The position numbers were made by a program, and so were the translations under genes. The notes under the pieces were generated by a model. That model did not search any database, was not told where the DNA came from, and was given only the letters and a program-made list of their open reading frames with translations. From the NCBI RefSeq assembly GCF_024168045.1, contig NZ_CP100126.1, positions 1,567,501 through 1,631,500 on the forward strand: a stretch of DNA of 64,000 bases, given 5' to 3'. This DNA is from Dorea longicatena. GTDB taxonomy: Bacteria > Bacillota > Clostridia > Lachnospirales > Lachnospiraceae. Positions 53,627-62,725 of this stretch are shown one piece after another (the first letter of the stretch is position 1; the number at the start of each line of letters is the position of its first letter).

Positions 53627-54961
53627 ATGTCCAGAAAGCAAGCACTTATACGCGGAACCGCAGTTCTCACAGTCACGAGTCTGTCCACCCGGTTTATGGG
53701 ATTTTTCTACCGCATGTTTCTGAGTCATACCTTCGGGGAAGAAAATGTAGGGCTGTATCAGCTTGTCTTTCCTGTCTATGCACTTGGTATCTCTCTATCC
53801 TGCGCAGGGATGGAACTCGCCCTGTCCCGATGCGTTGCCAGGGAAGCCGCGGCCGGCAGAATGCAGAAAACACGGGAATTGTTAAAAACGAGTCTGATCT
53901 TTACTTTTTTCATTTCCTGTATGATCTCTCTTTTCATCCGGCAGAATGCAGATACCATTGCGCTGACTTTCCTCCGCGATTCCAGATGCAGCAGTCTTTT
54001 GTTCTTATTATCTTACACATTTCCATTTGCATCCATTCACAGCTGCATCTGTGGATACTCGCTGGGACTGAAACAGACAAAGATTCCGGCTGTATCCCAG
54101 CTTCTGGAGCAGGCATTCCGTATTTTGTCCGTCATTGTCATCTGTATGTACTGTTCCGGACAGGGGCAGAACATCTCGATCGCATTCGCTGTAGCCGGCC
54201 TCACATTCGGAGAGATTGCCGCTTCTTTTTACAGCCTGCACTCCATCCGGCAGTCCTGGAAGCCGATTTCAGAAAAAAGCAGAAGTGTTTTCCTTCCCCC
54301 TGCCGCATTCCGCCGGCATTTACAGAGACTTCTGGAACACGCTCTTCCACTTACCGCAAGCCGCGTATTCTTAAATATCCTGCAAAGTGTGGAAGCTGTC
54401 TCTATCCCTGTCTGCCTCCAATATTACGGAATGCCGGCTGCACAATCCCTGCAGACCTATGGTGTTCTTACCGGGATGGCACTTCCGTGTATTTTATTTC
54501 CATCCGCAGTTACCAATGCCGTTTCTTCCATGCTTCTGCCGACGGTAGCCGGGCTTCAGGAAATGAAAGACCGGCAGCAACTTCGTTCCTTAATTTTAAA
54601 AATCACCTGTTCCTGCATTTTGCTTGGATGTTTTTGTTGTGGTGTTCTTCTGATACTCGGGAAATGGATTGGAATTTTTCTGTTCAAAAGTCCGCTTGCC
54701 GGAAATTTTATTCTGACACTCGCATGGATCTGTCCGTTTCTGTATACGAACACTGTACTTCTCAGCATGATCAACGGACTGGGAAAGACTACCTGTTCTT
54801 TTCTGTTCAACCTTTTCAGCCTCTGCATACGGATCACCGGTGTCTTTCTTTTCATCCCCGCCGCCGGAATCAGCGGATATCTGAACGGTCTGCTGATCAG
54901 CCAGATATTCCTGTTTCTTTGCTGCATTCTCCGGTTATCTGTATACGCCGGCAAATATTAA
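53627..54961 (+). CDS. SpoVB/MurJ-like polysaccharide flippase (MOP superfamily)
   Basis: 444 aa, shorter than typical SpoVB (about 520). About 12 hydrophobic segments fill the sequence; the N-terminus TAVLTVTSLSTRFMGFFYRMFLSHTFGEENVGLYQL is the diagnostic start of the SpoVB/YtgP group. Family members flip lipid-linked wall or polysaccharide precursors; SpoVB acts in spore cortex synthesis. AAAAGGAG precedes the ATG. It stands alone on the plus strand, divergent from the Rrf2 operon and convergent with spoIIM. Because it lies close to spoIIM a sporulation role is plausible but not proven. Confidence 0.85.
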   Translation: MSRKQALIRGTAVLTVTSLSTRFMGFFYRMFLSHTFGEENVGLYQLVFPVYALGISLSCAGMELALSRCVAREAAAGRMQKTRELLKTSLIFTFFISCMISLFIRQNADTIALTFLRDSRCSSLLFLLSYTFPFASIHSCICGYSLGLKQTKIPAVSQLLEQAFRILSVIVICMYCSGQGQNISIAFAVAGLTFGEIAASFYSLHSIRQSWKPISEKSRSVFLPPAAFRRHLQRLLEHALPLTASRVFLNILQSVEAVSIPVCLQYYGMPAAQSLQTYGVLTGMALPCILFPSAVTNAVSSMLLPTVAGLQEMKDRQQLRSLILKITCSCILLGCFCCGVLLILGKWIGIFLFKSPLAGNFILTLAWICPFLYTNTVLLSMINGLGKTTCSFLFNLFSLCIRITGVFLFIPAAGISGYLNGLLISQIFLFLCCILRLSVYAGKY

Positions 54962-54975
54962 CTGATTTTCTGCAC

Positions 54976-55030
54976 AAAAAAAGAACCGATACATGATATA
55001 AAACATATTTTTTCATGTATCGGTTCTTTT
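54976..55030. terminator. Bidirectional terminator between the flippase and spoIIM
   Basis: AAAAGAACCGATACATGA and TCATGTATCGGTTCTTTT form an 18-bp perfect stem around a 16-base AT-rich loop. With A/T tracts on both sides it can serve both convergent genes. Confidence 0.88.
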
Positions 55031-55049
55031 ATTCTACATTTTTGTATAT

Positions 55050-55589
55050 TTACAGTGTCTTCAAAAACAAGCCTGTAAGTACCGGATTTACATAACACTC
55101 TGTAATGATCCCCAGCATCAGAAACAGGCCAAGCCGGATACTTCTTCCCGCATCCCATCTCACCATTGGATATTCCAGCATATAGCGGAATAACACGATC
55201 CCTGCCATTACATAAAAGATTCCCTGTGGTGCAAGTGCGGTAACGATGAGTACGATCCCTTTGCTTCCTAATTTTATGATTGCCATACAGATTACCATAC
55301 CAAAACAGAATCCAAGCCATACCACTGTCAGCATAACTGCCGTTTTCCTGTAGCGCGTTCCTGCTGCAGCCAAAAGCAGCACAAACGGAGTTCCTCTGCT
55401 TTTTACCAGATACCACAAATACGCTTCATATACGATGTCTGCCCGGTTATATTGTTCCAGAAAATACTGGTTCAGTATTCCGATATCCAGCACATACTGT
55501 TTCATCCAGAGATTTGCACTGCATATCCCTAGCAAAAAACCTGTCATTCCTGCCAAAAGCACATATTTTTGTTCGCCTTGTATCCTCAC
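55050..55589 (-). CDS. spoIIM: SpoIIM, engulfment membrane protein
   Basis: 179 aa. Five hydrophobic segments and the family motif GTPFVLLLAAAGTRYRKTAVM plus GIVLIVTALAPQGIFYVMAGIVLF place it in the SpoIIM (DUF95) family. It anchors the SpoIID-SpoIIP wall-degrading machine at the sporulation septum; SpoIIP is encoded 20 kb away. The start is GTG with AAGGAG 8 bases upstream. A sigma-E-like promoter precedes it. Confidence 0.88.
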   Translation of the reverse strand: MRIQGEQKYVLLAGMTGFLLGICSANLWMKQYVLDIGILNQYFLEQYNRADIVYEAYLWYLVKSRGTPFVLLLAAAGTRYRKTAVMLTVVWLGFCFGMVICMAIIKLGSKGIVLIVTALAPQGIFYVMAGIVLFRYMLEYPMVRWDAGRSIRLGLFLMLGIITECYVNPVLTGLFLKTL

Positions 55590-55622
55590 ACAGCATTCTC
55601 CTTTTTTTCGTCCGGATACTTC

Positions 55623-55650
55623 ATTATATGTGCTATTCCCGTGGATATGC
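55623..55650 (-). promoter_or_regulatory. Sigma-E-like promoter of spoIIM
   Basis: GCATATC (55644-55650) and CATATAAT (55623-55630) lie 13 bases apart on the minus strand, close to the sigma-E consensus. They sit just before the spoIIM start and after nudF. Confidence 0.45.
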
Positions 55651-55671
55651 TTTTATCGCAGTTTATCTGTT

Positions 55672-56223
55672 CTATGCATTCTGTCCATGCAGATATTTCG
55701 ACTCATACGCAAGGATTGCTGCCATCGTCTTGGAATCCTGAATCTTTCCTTCAAAGATCATCTCCTTGAGTTCTTCCAGTTTGTAAGCTTTCACATCTAC
55801 AAATTCATCTTCATCCAGATGCTGTTCCCCCGGAATCAGATTCCTTGCAACAAAGACTTCAATTCTTTCATCACAGAACGCAACCGTTGTACGGATTGTA
55901 AGGAGCCATTCCAGATCATCGGAACTGTACCCGGTCTCTTCCTTCAGTTCCCGAGATGCACATACAATCCCTTCTTCATCCGGATCATCCAGCTTGCCCG
56001 CTGGGATCTCCAATGTATCTCTTTCCAACGCATTCCGATACTGTTTTACCATCAGTATCTTACCATCATCCATAACCGGAATAACTGCTGCCGCTCCGTC
56101 ATGATGGATAAAATCCCAGTCTTCCGTATTTCCATTGGAAAACTTCATATGGTCTTTATATACTTTCAAAACAGTCCCCTGGTATGCCAGTTCTCTTCCC
56201 ATACGCTTTACGTCTTCACTCAT
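55672..56223 (-). CDS. nudF: ADP-ribose pyrophosphatase-type Nudix hydrolase
   Basis: 183 aa. The Nudix box follows the KLDDPDEEG segment (ASRELKEETGYSSDDLEWL) and the downstream pattern fits NudF/YqkG. It hydrolyses ADP-ribose to AMP and ribose 5-phosphate. ATG 56223 has GGGAGG upstream; a longer frame to 56304 runs through the rny terminator and is rejected. It is upstream of spoIIM, a frequent pairing in Clostridia. Confidence 0.92.
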   Translation of the reverse strand: MSEDVKRMGRELAYQGTVLKVYKDHMKFSNGNTEDWDFIHHDGAAAVIPVMDDGKILMVKQYRNALERDTLEIPAGKLDDPDEEGIVCASRELKEETGYSSDDLEWLLTIRTTVAFCDERIEVFVARNLIPGEQHLDEDEFVDVKAYKLEELKEMIFEGKIQDSKTMAAILAYESKYLHGQNA

Positions 56224-56260
56224 ATCTTTTCCTCCCGATTCTGCTATTTGTTTTGATAAC

Positions 56261-56295
56261 AAAAAACCGGCTGACACATGGATCAACCGGTTTTT
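56261..56295 (-). terminator. rny terminator
   Basis: AAAAACCGGTTGA pairs with TCAGCCGGTTTTT and is followed by T on the minus strand, directly after the rny stop. The symmetry allows action in both directions. Confidence 0.85.
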
Positions 56296-56311
56296 GTCAT
56301 TCATTTATCTT

Positions 56312-57874
56312 CTACTTGGCATAGTCTGTAACACGTGACTCACGGATTACATTGACTTTAATCTGTCCTGGATATTCTAATTCAAATTCAATCTGTTTCG
56401 CAATATCTCTAGCCAGCAATACCATATCTGCATCAGATACTTGTTCTGGAACTACCATAACACGAATCTCTCTACCTGCTTGAATTGCAAAAGATTTATC
56501 AACACCCTTGAACTGGTTGGTGATATCTTCTAATTGTTTTAACCTGTTTGTGTATGTTTCTAATGTTTCTCTTCTTGCGCCCGGCCTTGCTGCCGAAATC
56601 GTGTCTGCAGCCTGTACCACACACGCAATCAGAGTTTCCGGTTCTACATCTCCGTGATGTGCTTCTACTGCATTGATCACAGTAGCAGATTCTTTGTATT
56701 TTCTACAAAGATCCACACCAATCTGAATATGAGAGCCTTCTACGTCATGATCGATCGATTTACCGATGTCATGAAGAAGTCCTGCACGTTTTGCAAGTCT
56801 GACATCTAATCCGATCTCTCCTGCAAGAAGTCCTGACAACTGAGCCACTTCAACGGAATGCTTTAAAGCATTCTGTCCGTAACTTGTTCTGAACTTCATA
56901 CGTCCGAGAAGTTTGAGCAGTTCCGGATGAATTCCGTGCACTCCAACTTCCAGTGCGGCTGATTCACCCTCTTCACGAATCATCGTGTCAACTTCTTTCT
57001 GCGCTTTTTCAACCATCTCCTCAATTCTTGCCGGATGAATACGTCCGTCAACAATCAGCTTCTCCAGCGTGATTCTTGCAACTTCTCTTCTTATCGGATC
57101 AAATCCGGAAAGAACCACTGCTTCCGGCGTATCATCAATAATGAGTTCTACACCCGTCAGCGTTTCTAAAGTACGGATATTACGTCCTTCACGTCCGATA
57201 ATTCTTCCTTTCATTTCATCACTTGGAAGCTGTACAACCGAAATTGTAGTTTCCGCAACATGATCTGCCGCACATCTCTGGATAGCAGTAACAACATATT
57301 CTTTTGCCTTCTTGTCTGCCTCTTCCTTTGCCTGCGCTTCTAATTCCTTGATCATCTTTGCAGTGTCATGTTTTACATCTTCTTCAACAGTTTTTAACAA
57401 ATATTCTTTTGCCTGTTCGGAGGTAAGTCCTGAGATTCTTTCTAGTTCCTGTACACGTTGCTGACTCAGCTCTTCCACTTTCGCTTCGCGCTGCTTCAGT
57501 TCTTCTTCTTTCGCTGTAAATCCTGCTTCTCGTCTTTCAATGGCCTCTGATTTTTTATCAAGAGCTTCCTCTTTGGAAAGTACACGCTTCTCGTAACGCT
57601 GCAATTCCGATCTGCGTTCCTTCGTCTCTTTTTCAAGTTCGTTCTTATTTTTGATAGACTCTTCCTTGATTTCCAAAAGAGACTCCTTCTTCTTGGTCTC
57701 CGCTGTCTTTACTGCATCATCAATGATCTCTCTGGCCTTTGCCTCTGCATTTCCGATTTTGGATTCTGCATTGTTCTTCAGGTTGGAGACTGTCAAAAAA
57801 TGACTGAGCACAGCGGCCGCAACAGCCACAACGATAAGTACGATTGCTACAACAATCATTGTTCCTATCGGCAC
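56312..57874 (-). CDS. rny: Ribonuclease Y
   Basis: 520 aa. An N-terminal membrane anchor (about 5-27) is followed by a long coiled coil (about 30-200), a KH domain ([25 protein letters not shown]) and an HD domain with [10 protein letters not shown]. It is the membrane-bound endonuclease that initiates mRNA decay in Firmicutes. The start is GTG with AAGGAGG 7 bases upstream. It has its own promoter downstream of recX. Confidence 0.97.
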   Translation of the reverse strand: MPIGTMIVVAIVLIVVAVAAAVLSHFLTVSNLKNNAESKIGNAEAKAREIIDDAVKTAETKKKESLLEIKEESIKNKNELEKETKERRSELQRYEKRVLSKEEALDKKSEAIERREAGFTAKEEELKQREAKVEELSQQRVQELERISGLTSEQAKEYLLKTVEEDVKHDTAKMIKELEAQAKEEADKKAKEYVVTAIQRCAADHVAETTISVVQLPSDEMKGRIIGREGRNIRTLETLTGVELIIDDTPEAVVLSGFDPIRREVARITLEKLIVDGRIHPARIEEMVEKAQKEVDTMIREEGESAALEVGVHGIHPELLKLLGRMKFRTSYGQNALKHSVEVAQLSGLLAGEIGLDVRLAKRAGLLHDIGKSIDHDVEGSHIQIGVDLCRKYKESATVINAVEAHHGDVEPETLIACVVQAADTISAARPGARRETLETYTNRLKQLEDITNQFKGVDKSFAIQAGREIRVMVVPEQVSDADMVLLARDIAKQIEFELEYPGQIKVNVIRESRVTDYAK

Positions 57875-57924
57875 AGGAGCACCTCCTTATTAAATTTTCA
57901 TTGTACGATTATTACAACAAAACA

Positions 57925-57953
57925 ATTTTATACTTTTTACACAAATATGTCAA
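57925..57953 (-). promoter_or_regulatory. rny promoter
   Basis: A perfect TTGACA (57948-57953) and TAAAAT (57925-57930) lie 17 bases apart on the minus strand, right after the recX stop. Confidence 0.75.
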
Positions 57954-57957
57954 GCTT

Positions 57958-58566
57958 TCACTCACAAACTTGTAACACATTGCGGACATCCTGATAACTG
58001 AATCCTTTACGCATCAGATAACCCATCATTTTCTGTTTTTCCTTCACATCGGCTGTTTCCGGATTATAACTTCTCTTCCGCATCAGTGCCTCGATCGCCT
58101 GTCTGGAATCTTTCTCCCCGTAGTCCGCTTCTTCAAATACCTGTTCTACAATTTCTGCCGGAACCCCTTTTTGCAAAAGTGCCGCATAAAGTTCTTTTTT
58201 ACTTTTCCGATCTTTCCTGCTGTCAATAAAACTCCTTGCATATTCCATATCATTAATGTAGCCGAAGGACTTCACATACCGGATTGCCGCCTCCACTGCA
58301 TCTTCCGCATAGCCGCCCTGTTTTAACTTGGTCCTAAGCTGTGATTCTGTTCTTCCCATATCGGAAAGCAGATGCATTGCCCGCAGCTTCGCCCTCTTGA
58401 TAACGATCAGACGGAGGCTGTCATAGATGTCATCTTCGATCACAGATTCTTCCGCTATATGATAACGGGACAGTTCGCCCTTATAGAGAGTAAAGGCAAA
58501 CTGTCCGTCTAAATACACTTTATATCTTGTCTTTGACAGCGGTTCTATCTTCGTAACCGTCATCAT
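57958..58566 (-). CDS. recX: RecA regulator RecX
   Basis: 202 aa. Three-helix RecX repeats are seen (LRLIVIKRAKLRAMHLLSDMGRTESQLRTKLKQGGY; AIRYVKSFGYINDMEYARSFI; KELYAALLQKGV). It modulates RecA filaments. It lies 3 bases after recA and is clearly in the same SOS-controlled operon. MM starts at 58566 or 58563; either is possible. Confidence 0.95.
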   Translation of the reverse strand: MMTVTKIEPLSKTRYKVYLDGQFAFTLYKGELSRYHIAEESVIEDDIYDSLRLIVIKRAKLRAMHLLSDMGRTESQLRTKLKQGGYAEDAVEAAIRYVKSFGYINDMEYARSFIDSRKDRKSKKELYAALLQKGVPAEIVEQVFEEADYGEKDSRQAIEALMRKRSYNPETADVKEKQKMMGYLMRKGFSYQDVRNVLQVCE

Positions 58567-58569
58567 ATA

Positions 58570-59628
58570 TTATTCTTCCTCTTTTGTGATTCCTTCTGCT
58601 GCAGCTTCTTCGGTCTCTTCCATGTCACCTTCCGCTCCAATATGATAGTGTGCACGGATGTTCTGCTCCAGCTCTTCCATGATCTCCGGATGTTCGGAAA
58701 GATATGTCTTCGCATTCTCTCTTCCCTGACCGATCTTGTCACCATTATATGCGAACCATGCGCCGCTCTTGCTTACCAGATCACATTTCACTGCAAGATC
58801 CAGGATATCTCCTTCTTTGGAAATTCCCTTACCGAACATAATATCGAATTCTGCCTCTTTAAACGGAGGTGCAATCTTATTCTTCACGATCTTCACACGG
58901 GTTCTGTTACCAACCATCTCACCGCTCTGCTTCAGTGTCTCAATTCTTCTGACATCCATACGTACAGACGAATAGAACTTCAGCGCACGTCCACCGGTTG
59001 TAGTCTCCGGATTACCGAACATTACGCCCACCTTCTCACGCAGCTGGTTGATAAAGATAACTACGCAGTTAGACTTGCTGATTACCGGTGTCAGCTTACG
59101 AAGTGCCTGGGACATCAATCTTGCCTGCAGTCCGACATGGCTGTCTCCCATATCTCCTTCGATCTCCTGCTTCGGAACCAGTGCGGCAACAGAATCGACT
59201 ACGATAATATCCATTGCTCCTGATCTTACCATTGTCTCTGTGATCTCCAACGCCTGATCTCCACTGTCCGGCTGTGAAATATAAAGTTCATCAATATCTA
59301 CTCCGATATTCTTCGCATAAACAGGATCCAGCGCATGCTCTGCATCGATAAATCCTGCAATACCGCCTCTCTTCTGTACTTCTGCGATCATATGTAATGC
59401 AACCGTCGTCTTACCGCTGGACTCCGGTCCATAGATCTCAACAATACGTCCCTTCGGTACTCCGCCAAGTCCCAGTGCAAGATCCAGACTTAATGAACCG
59501 GTAGGAATGGTCTCTACTGCTACCTGTGCTGACGGATCTCCCAGACGCATAACTGTTCCTTTACCAAAATCTTTCTCTAATTTTGCGATCGCCGCATCCA
59601 ATGCGCGCTTTTTATCTTCATTTGCCAT
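58570..59628 (-). CDS. recA: Recombinase RecA
   Basis: 352 aa. Walker A is GPESSGKT (67-74), and the L1/L2 loops, the [21 protein letters not shown] region and [24 protein letters not shown] are intact. The C-terminal tail is acidic. It catalyses strand exchange and stimulates LexA self-cleavage. A perfect Firmicutes LexA box lies just before the gene. recX follows. Confidence 0.98.
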   Translation of the reverse strand: MANEDKKRALDAAIAKLEKDFGKGTVMRLGDPSAQVAVETIPTGSLSLDLALGLGGVPKGRIVEIYGPESSGKTTVALHMIAEVQKRGGIAGFIDAEHALDPVYAKNIGVDIDELYISQPDSGDQALEITETMVRSGAMDIIVVDSVAALVPKQEIEGDMGDSHVGLQARLMSQALRKLTPVISKSNCVVIFINQLREKVGVMFGNPETTTGGRALKFYSSVRMDVRRIETLKQSGEMVGNRTRVKIVKNKIAPPFKEAEFDIMFGKGISKEGDILDLAVKCDLVSKSGAWFAYNGDKIGQGRENAKTYLSEHPEIMEELEQNIRAHYHIGAEGDMEETEEAAAEGITKEEE

Positions 59629-59651
59629 GTTAATTCTCCTTTTTCGTTCAT

Positions 59652-59665
59652 CGAACGAGTGTTCG
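59652..59665. promoter_or_regulatory. LexA (SOS) box of recA
   Basis: CGAACGAGTGTTCG matches the Firmicutes LexA/DinR consensus CGAACrnryGTTyG at every defined position. It lies between the predicted transcription start and the recA ribosome site, so LexA would block transcription. Confidence 0.9.
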
Positions 59666-59678
59666 TCCTTTGGTTAAT

Positions 59679-59707
59679 ATAGTATTATACTTCATCCCGA
59701 ATGTCAA
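59679..59707 (-). promoter_or_regulatory. recA promoter
   Basis: A perfect TTGACA (59702-59707) and TACTAT (59679-59684) lie 17 bases apart on the minus strand, upstream of the LexA box. Confidence 0.65.
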
Positions 59708-59790
59708 TATTTAATTTTTCCCTCATCATTTTTCTCTTGTATATTCTGGAATACTCTACAGAAATGTAAAAGAATACAACCATCTGTGAT

Positions 59791-61179
59791 TCAGACATAT
59801 TTAACATACCACACAAGGCTTTCCAGCGTCAAGAATTTCGCCATTACTATTTTCATGCATTTTTCCCAGGTTCTTTTTTCAACCGCACGCTCCGTTACAA
59901 CCACATTTTCTGCAATTTTTTCATCAGCAAGATAATACGAAACGGTTCCTGCTTTTTCTCCTTTTTTTACCGGTGCTTTTTTGCATTTTACCGTCTTTAT
60001 TTCCATGCGGATCTCTTCTTCCTCCCGCAGCAGGATTTTTTTTGATTTCTCGCTGTTCTTCACTCTCAACGAGATCTTTTCTGAGGTCTGATACGGAATT
60101 TCCGGATCAAATGCATCCACTACCAGTAATTTATCCGGTACCGTATTCCTGTACACTTCCCGGTAGTGATAATGTTCCAGTCCATACTCCATCAACCTCC
60201 TTGTATCTTTCCATTTATATCCTTTATTATCCGGCCATCCGCATGCCAGAAGTGCCACGATAAAGGTACGCTCATCCCGTCTTAAGCTTCCCACATAACA
60301 ATATCCCGCCTCTGCCGTAAATCCCGTCTTGCCGCTCAGTGCCCCGTCCATCATATCCAGGAATGCATTATGATTATGACACGAAAATGTACGCTTCCTG
60401 TCTGTATCCTGGAACTGATATTCCTTCGTCCGGGTCACTTCAAGAAATGTCTCCTTTTCCCCGGATGTCATAATACAGTACCGCATGATCTTCGCCAGGT
60501 CTTCCGCCGTTGTAAAATGTACGCCGCCTTCATCTTCCGCATCCAGTCCGTTCGGCGTAATGAAGTGGGTGTTCTTGCAGCCGATCTCTGCAGCTTTTGC
60601 ATTCATTTCTTTTGCAAATTCTTCTACACTTCCGGCAATGCCCTCTGCCACAGCCACAGCGCTGTCATTATGCGATTCCAGCATCAGGGAATACAACAGG
60701 TCTTTGATGTAGAACACTTCCCCTTTCTGCATCCCAAGATGTACCTTCGGCTGGGACGCAGCCTGATCCGATACTTCTATCGTCTGATCCGGATGTTCCC
60801 GCAAGTATTCCAACGCAAGGATACACGTCATAATCTTCGTTGTACTTGCCATCGGACGGACCACATCTGCATCCTTCCCGAACAATACCCGGCCGCTGTC
60901 CGCATCCATCAGCACCGCCGATCTGGCATAAAGTTCTGCCGGTTCATCCCCGAACACCCGCTTCGCATTCTGCGCAGCAGCATCGTTCTCCGTTCCATCC
61001 GTCTGCTTCTGTGCCTCTTTTTTCCCCGATTCGGTCAGAATCTTCCCGGCAGTCTCCGTATTCTCTGCCCACCTTTTATTCCTTGATTCCAGACTCTGTA
61101 TACGGCATGCCATGCCCATGCTGGCAATCAATACCACCAGCAATACCACCGATACGATTTTATGCGGCCGTCTTTTCAT
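59791..61179 (-). CDS. D-alanyl-D-alanine carboxypeptidase (S11, DacF/PBP5 type)
   Basis: 462 aa. An N-terminal membrane/signal segment (about 9-24) is followed by the penicillin-binding domain with STTK (112-115), SHN (169-171) and KTG (in LSGKTGF). The C-terminus has a beta domain and a long hydrophobic/basic end that may be a membrane anchor. It removes the terminal D-alanine from wall pentapeptides; DacB/DacF homologues act in spore cortex synthesis. It lies downstream of scpB after a strong terminator. Confidence 0.94.
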   Translation of the reverse strand: MKRRPHKIVSVVLLVVLIASMGMACRIQSLESRNKRWAENTETAGKILTESGKKEAQKQTDGTENDAAAQNAKRVFGDEPAELYARSAVLMDADSGRVLFGKDADVVRPMASTTKIMTCILALEYLREHPDQTIEVSDQAASQPKVHLGMQKGEVFYIKDLLYSLMLESHNDSAVAVAEGIAGSVEEFAKEMNAKAAEIGCKNTHFITPNGLDAEDEGGVHFTTAEDLAKIMRYCIMTSGEKETFLEVTRTKEYQFQDTDRKRTFSCHNHNAFLDMMDGALSGKTGFTAEAGYCYVGSLRRDERTFIVALLACGWPDNKGYKWKDTRRLMEYGLEHYHYREVYRNTVPDKLLVVDAFDPEIPYQTSEKISLRVKNSEKSKKILLREEEEIRMEIKTVKCKKAPVKKGEKAGTVSYYLADEKIAENVVVTERAVEKRTWEKCMKIVMAKFLTLESLVWYVKYV

Positions 61180-61230
61180 ATTTCTCCACTCCGGGTATAT
61201 TCCGTTAAGAAAATATATGCCCGAAAAAAC

Positions 61231-61272
61231 AAAAAAATCACTCCACCGGCTGTCTGCCGCGTGAAATGATTT
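61231..61272 (-). terminator. Terminator after scpB
   Basis: AATCATTTCAC pairs with GTGGAGTGATT (two wobbles), the interior forms a CGGC/GCCG hairpin, and a run of seven T follows on the minus strand. Confidence 0.85.
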
Positions 61273-61297
61273 TCCATGTTATTTCCTGCCACATCTT

Positions 61298-61876
61298 CTA
61301 TATATCTAATTTTAACTGTACTTCTTCTTCTGCTTCTTCCTTGAACGACTCTACCTGTTCCGGATTCGGACTTGGCAGATCATCCAGCGAATGAATACTG
61401 AACCGGCGCAGGAATTCTTCCGTTGTTCCGAAAAGGATCGGTTTTCCCGGAGCGTCCAGACGTCCTCTTTCGCACACCAGATTATATTCCACTAATTTAT
61501 TCACCGCATGGTCTGATTTCACCCCGCGGATCTTTTCGATCTCAAGCTTTGTGACCGGCTGCTTATATGCAATGATCGACAATGTCTCCAAAAGGACATC
61601 GGTAAGAACGTGTTTTTTCGGCTGGGATGCCACACGGATCAGATATTCATACATCTCTGTTTTTGTACACATCTGATACGCACCGTCCAGTTCTATAATG
61701 CGGATTCCTCTATCTTCGGCCGCATATTTATCCATCAGCTTATGTATCACCTTACGGGTCGTTGCTTCATCCTGTTCCAATGCCCGGGCAATCTTCCCGA
61801 CCTCTACAGAATCCCCCATTGTAAAAAGAATCGCTTCAATGATTCCTTCCATCTGTTTTATTTTTAACTTTGCCAT
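61298..61876 (-). CDS. scpB: Segregation and condensation protein B
   Basis: 192 aa. Tandem winged helices are recognised from IIEAILFTMGDSVEVGKIARAL, ETLSIIAYKQPVTKLEIEKIRGVKSDHAVNKLVE and GRLDAPGKPILFGTTEEFLRRF. ScpB dimers bind ScpA in the SMC condensin complex. It follows scpA by 10 bases. Confidence 0.97.
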   Translation of the reverse strand: MAKLKIKQMEGIIEAILFTMGDSVEVGKIARALEQDEATTRKVIHKLMDKYAAEDRGIRIIELDGAYQMCTKTEMYEYLIRVASQPKKHVLTDVLLETLSIIAYKQPVTKLEIEKIRGVKSDHAVNKLVEYNLVCERGRLDAPGKPILFGTTEEFLRRFSIHSLDDLPSPNPEQVESFKEEAEEEVQLKLDI

Positions 61877-61886
61877 GTTCTCTTCC

Positions 61887-62645
61887 CTATACTTCTTCCA
61901 CTTTCGATGTGATCATAATCTCATCAAACGGCTGATCCTGTTCGATAAAAATCACGCCTTCTTTCATCAATTGCAGGATTGCAAGAAATGTAACGACTAC
62001 CTGCACCTTGGAACTTTGCTTTTTTAACAGTGCACGGAATCCGAATTTTCTGTGAGATCTCGCATATTCCGTTACATAATCAAGCTTGTCCGGAAGTGTT
62101 ACTTCTTCCTTCTCGATCTTGCCGAATTTACTTCGTACCGGGTCAACCTTACTTTCCTGCCGTTTCATCACTTCTTTGAAAATGCGGTTGAGCTGCACCA
62201 GCGTCAGATCGCCCAGCAGTTTATCCAGATCTACCGGCGGAACATATCCTTTCACTTCATCCGGGATCGATGCCGTCTTATACATGATCCGATCACCGTC
62301 CAGCTCCCGGTCTTTCAACTCATAGGACATGAATTTATACATCTTGTATTCCAGCAATTGTTCTACCAGTTCCTGTCTCGGATCCTCTTCTTCTCCCTCT
62401 TCGTTCACTTCTTTGGGAAGAAGCATCCTGCATTTGATATCCAGAAGCGTCGCTGCCATCACAAGAAATTCGCTCATAATATTCAGATCTTCTTTCTGCA
62501 TGGCTTTGATGTATTCCATATACTGGTTCGTGATCTCAACGATTGGAATATCGTAGATATCTATTTTATTTTTTTCAATCAAATGTAACAGCAGGTCTAA
62601 CGGACCTTCAAACACCTGTAATTTTACCGGAATTCCCATACACAT
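61887..62645 (-). CDS. scpA: Segregation and condensation protein A (kleisin)
   Basis: 252 aa. The start VKLQVFEGPLDLLLHLIEKNKIDIYDIPI and the YLVMA-like EFLVMAATLLDIKCRMLLP are typical of ScpA; the C-terminal winged helix binds the SMC head. It bridges the SMC dimer in chromosome organisation. It precedes scpB, the standard pair; smc itself is not in the window. Confidence 0.97.
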   Translation of the reverse strand: MCMGIPVKLQVFEGPLDLLLHLIEKNKIDIYDIPIVEITNQYMEYIKAMQKEDLNIMSEFLVMAATLLDIKCRMLLPKEVNEEGEEEDPRQELVEQLLEYKMYKFMSYELKDRELDGDRIMYKTASIPDEVKGYVPPVDLDKLLGDLTLVQLNRIFKEVMKRQESKVDPVRSKFGKIEKEEVTLPDKLDYVTEYARSHRKFGFRALLKKQSSKVQVVVTFLAILQLMKEGVIFIEQDQPFDEIMITSKVEEV

Positions 62646-62725
62646 CCTCCATTGTCATAACTTAATTATTATACAGGACATCTGGAAATTACTCAAGTCT
62701 TTATCTTTTATTTACCTTCTCTCAT

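Noticed and set aside
53830-54996. 388-codon frame overlapping the SpoVB-like gene on the same strand
   Set aside because: It lies entirely within the coding span of the flippase in another frame, lacks hydrophobic pattern or domains, and has no ribosome site; the flippase frame has clear family motifs.
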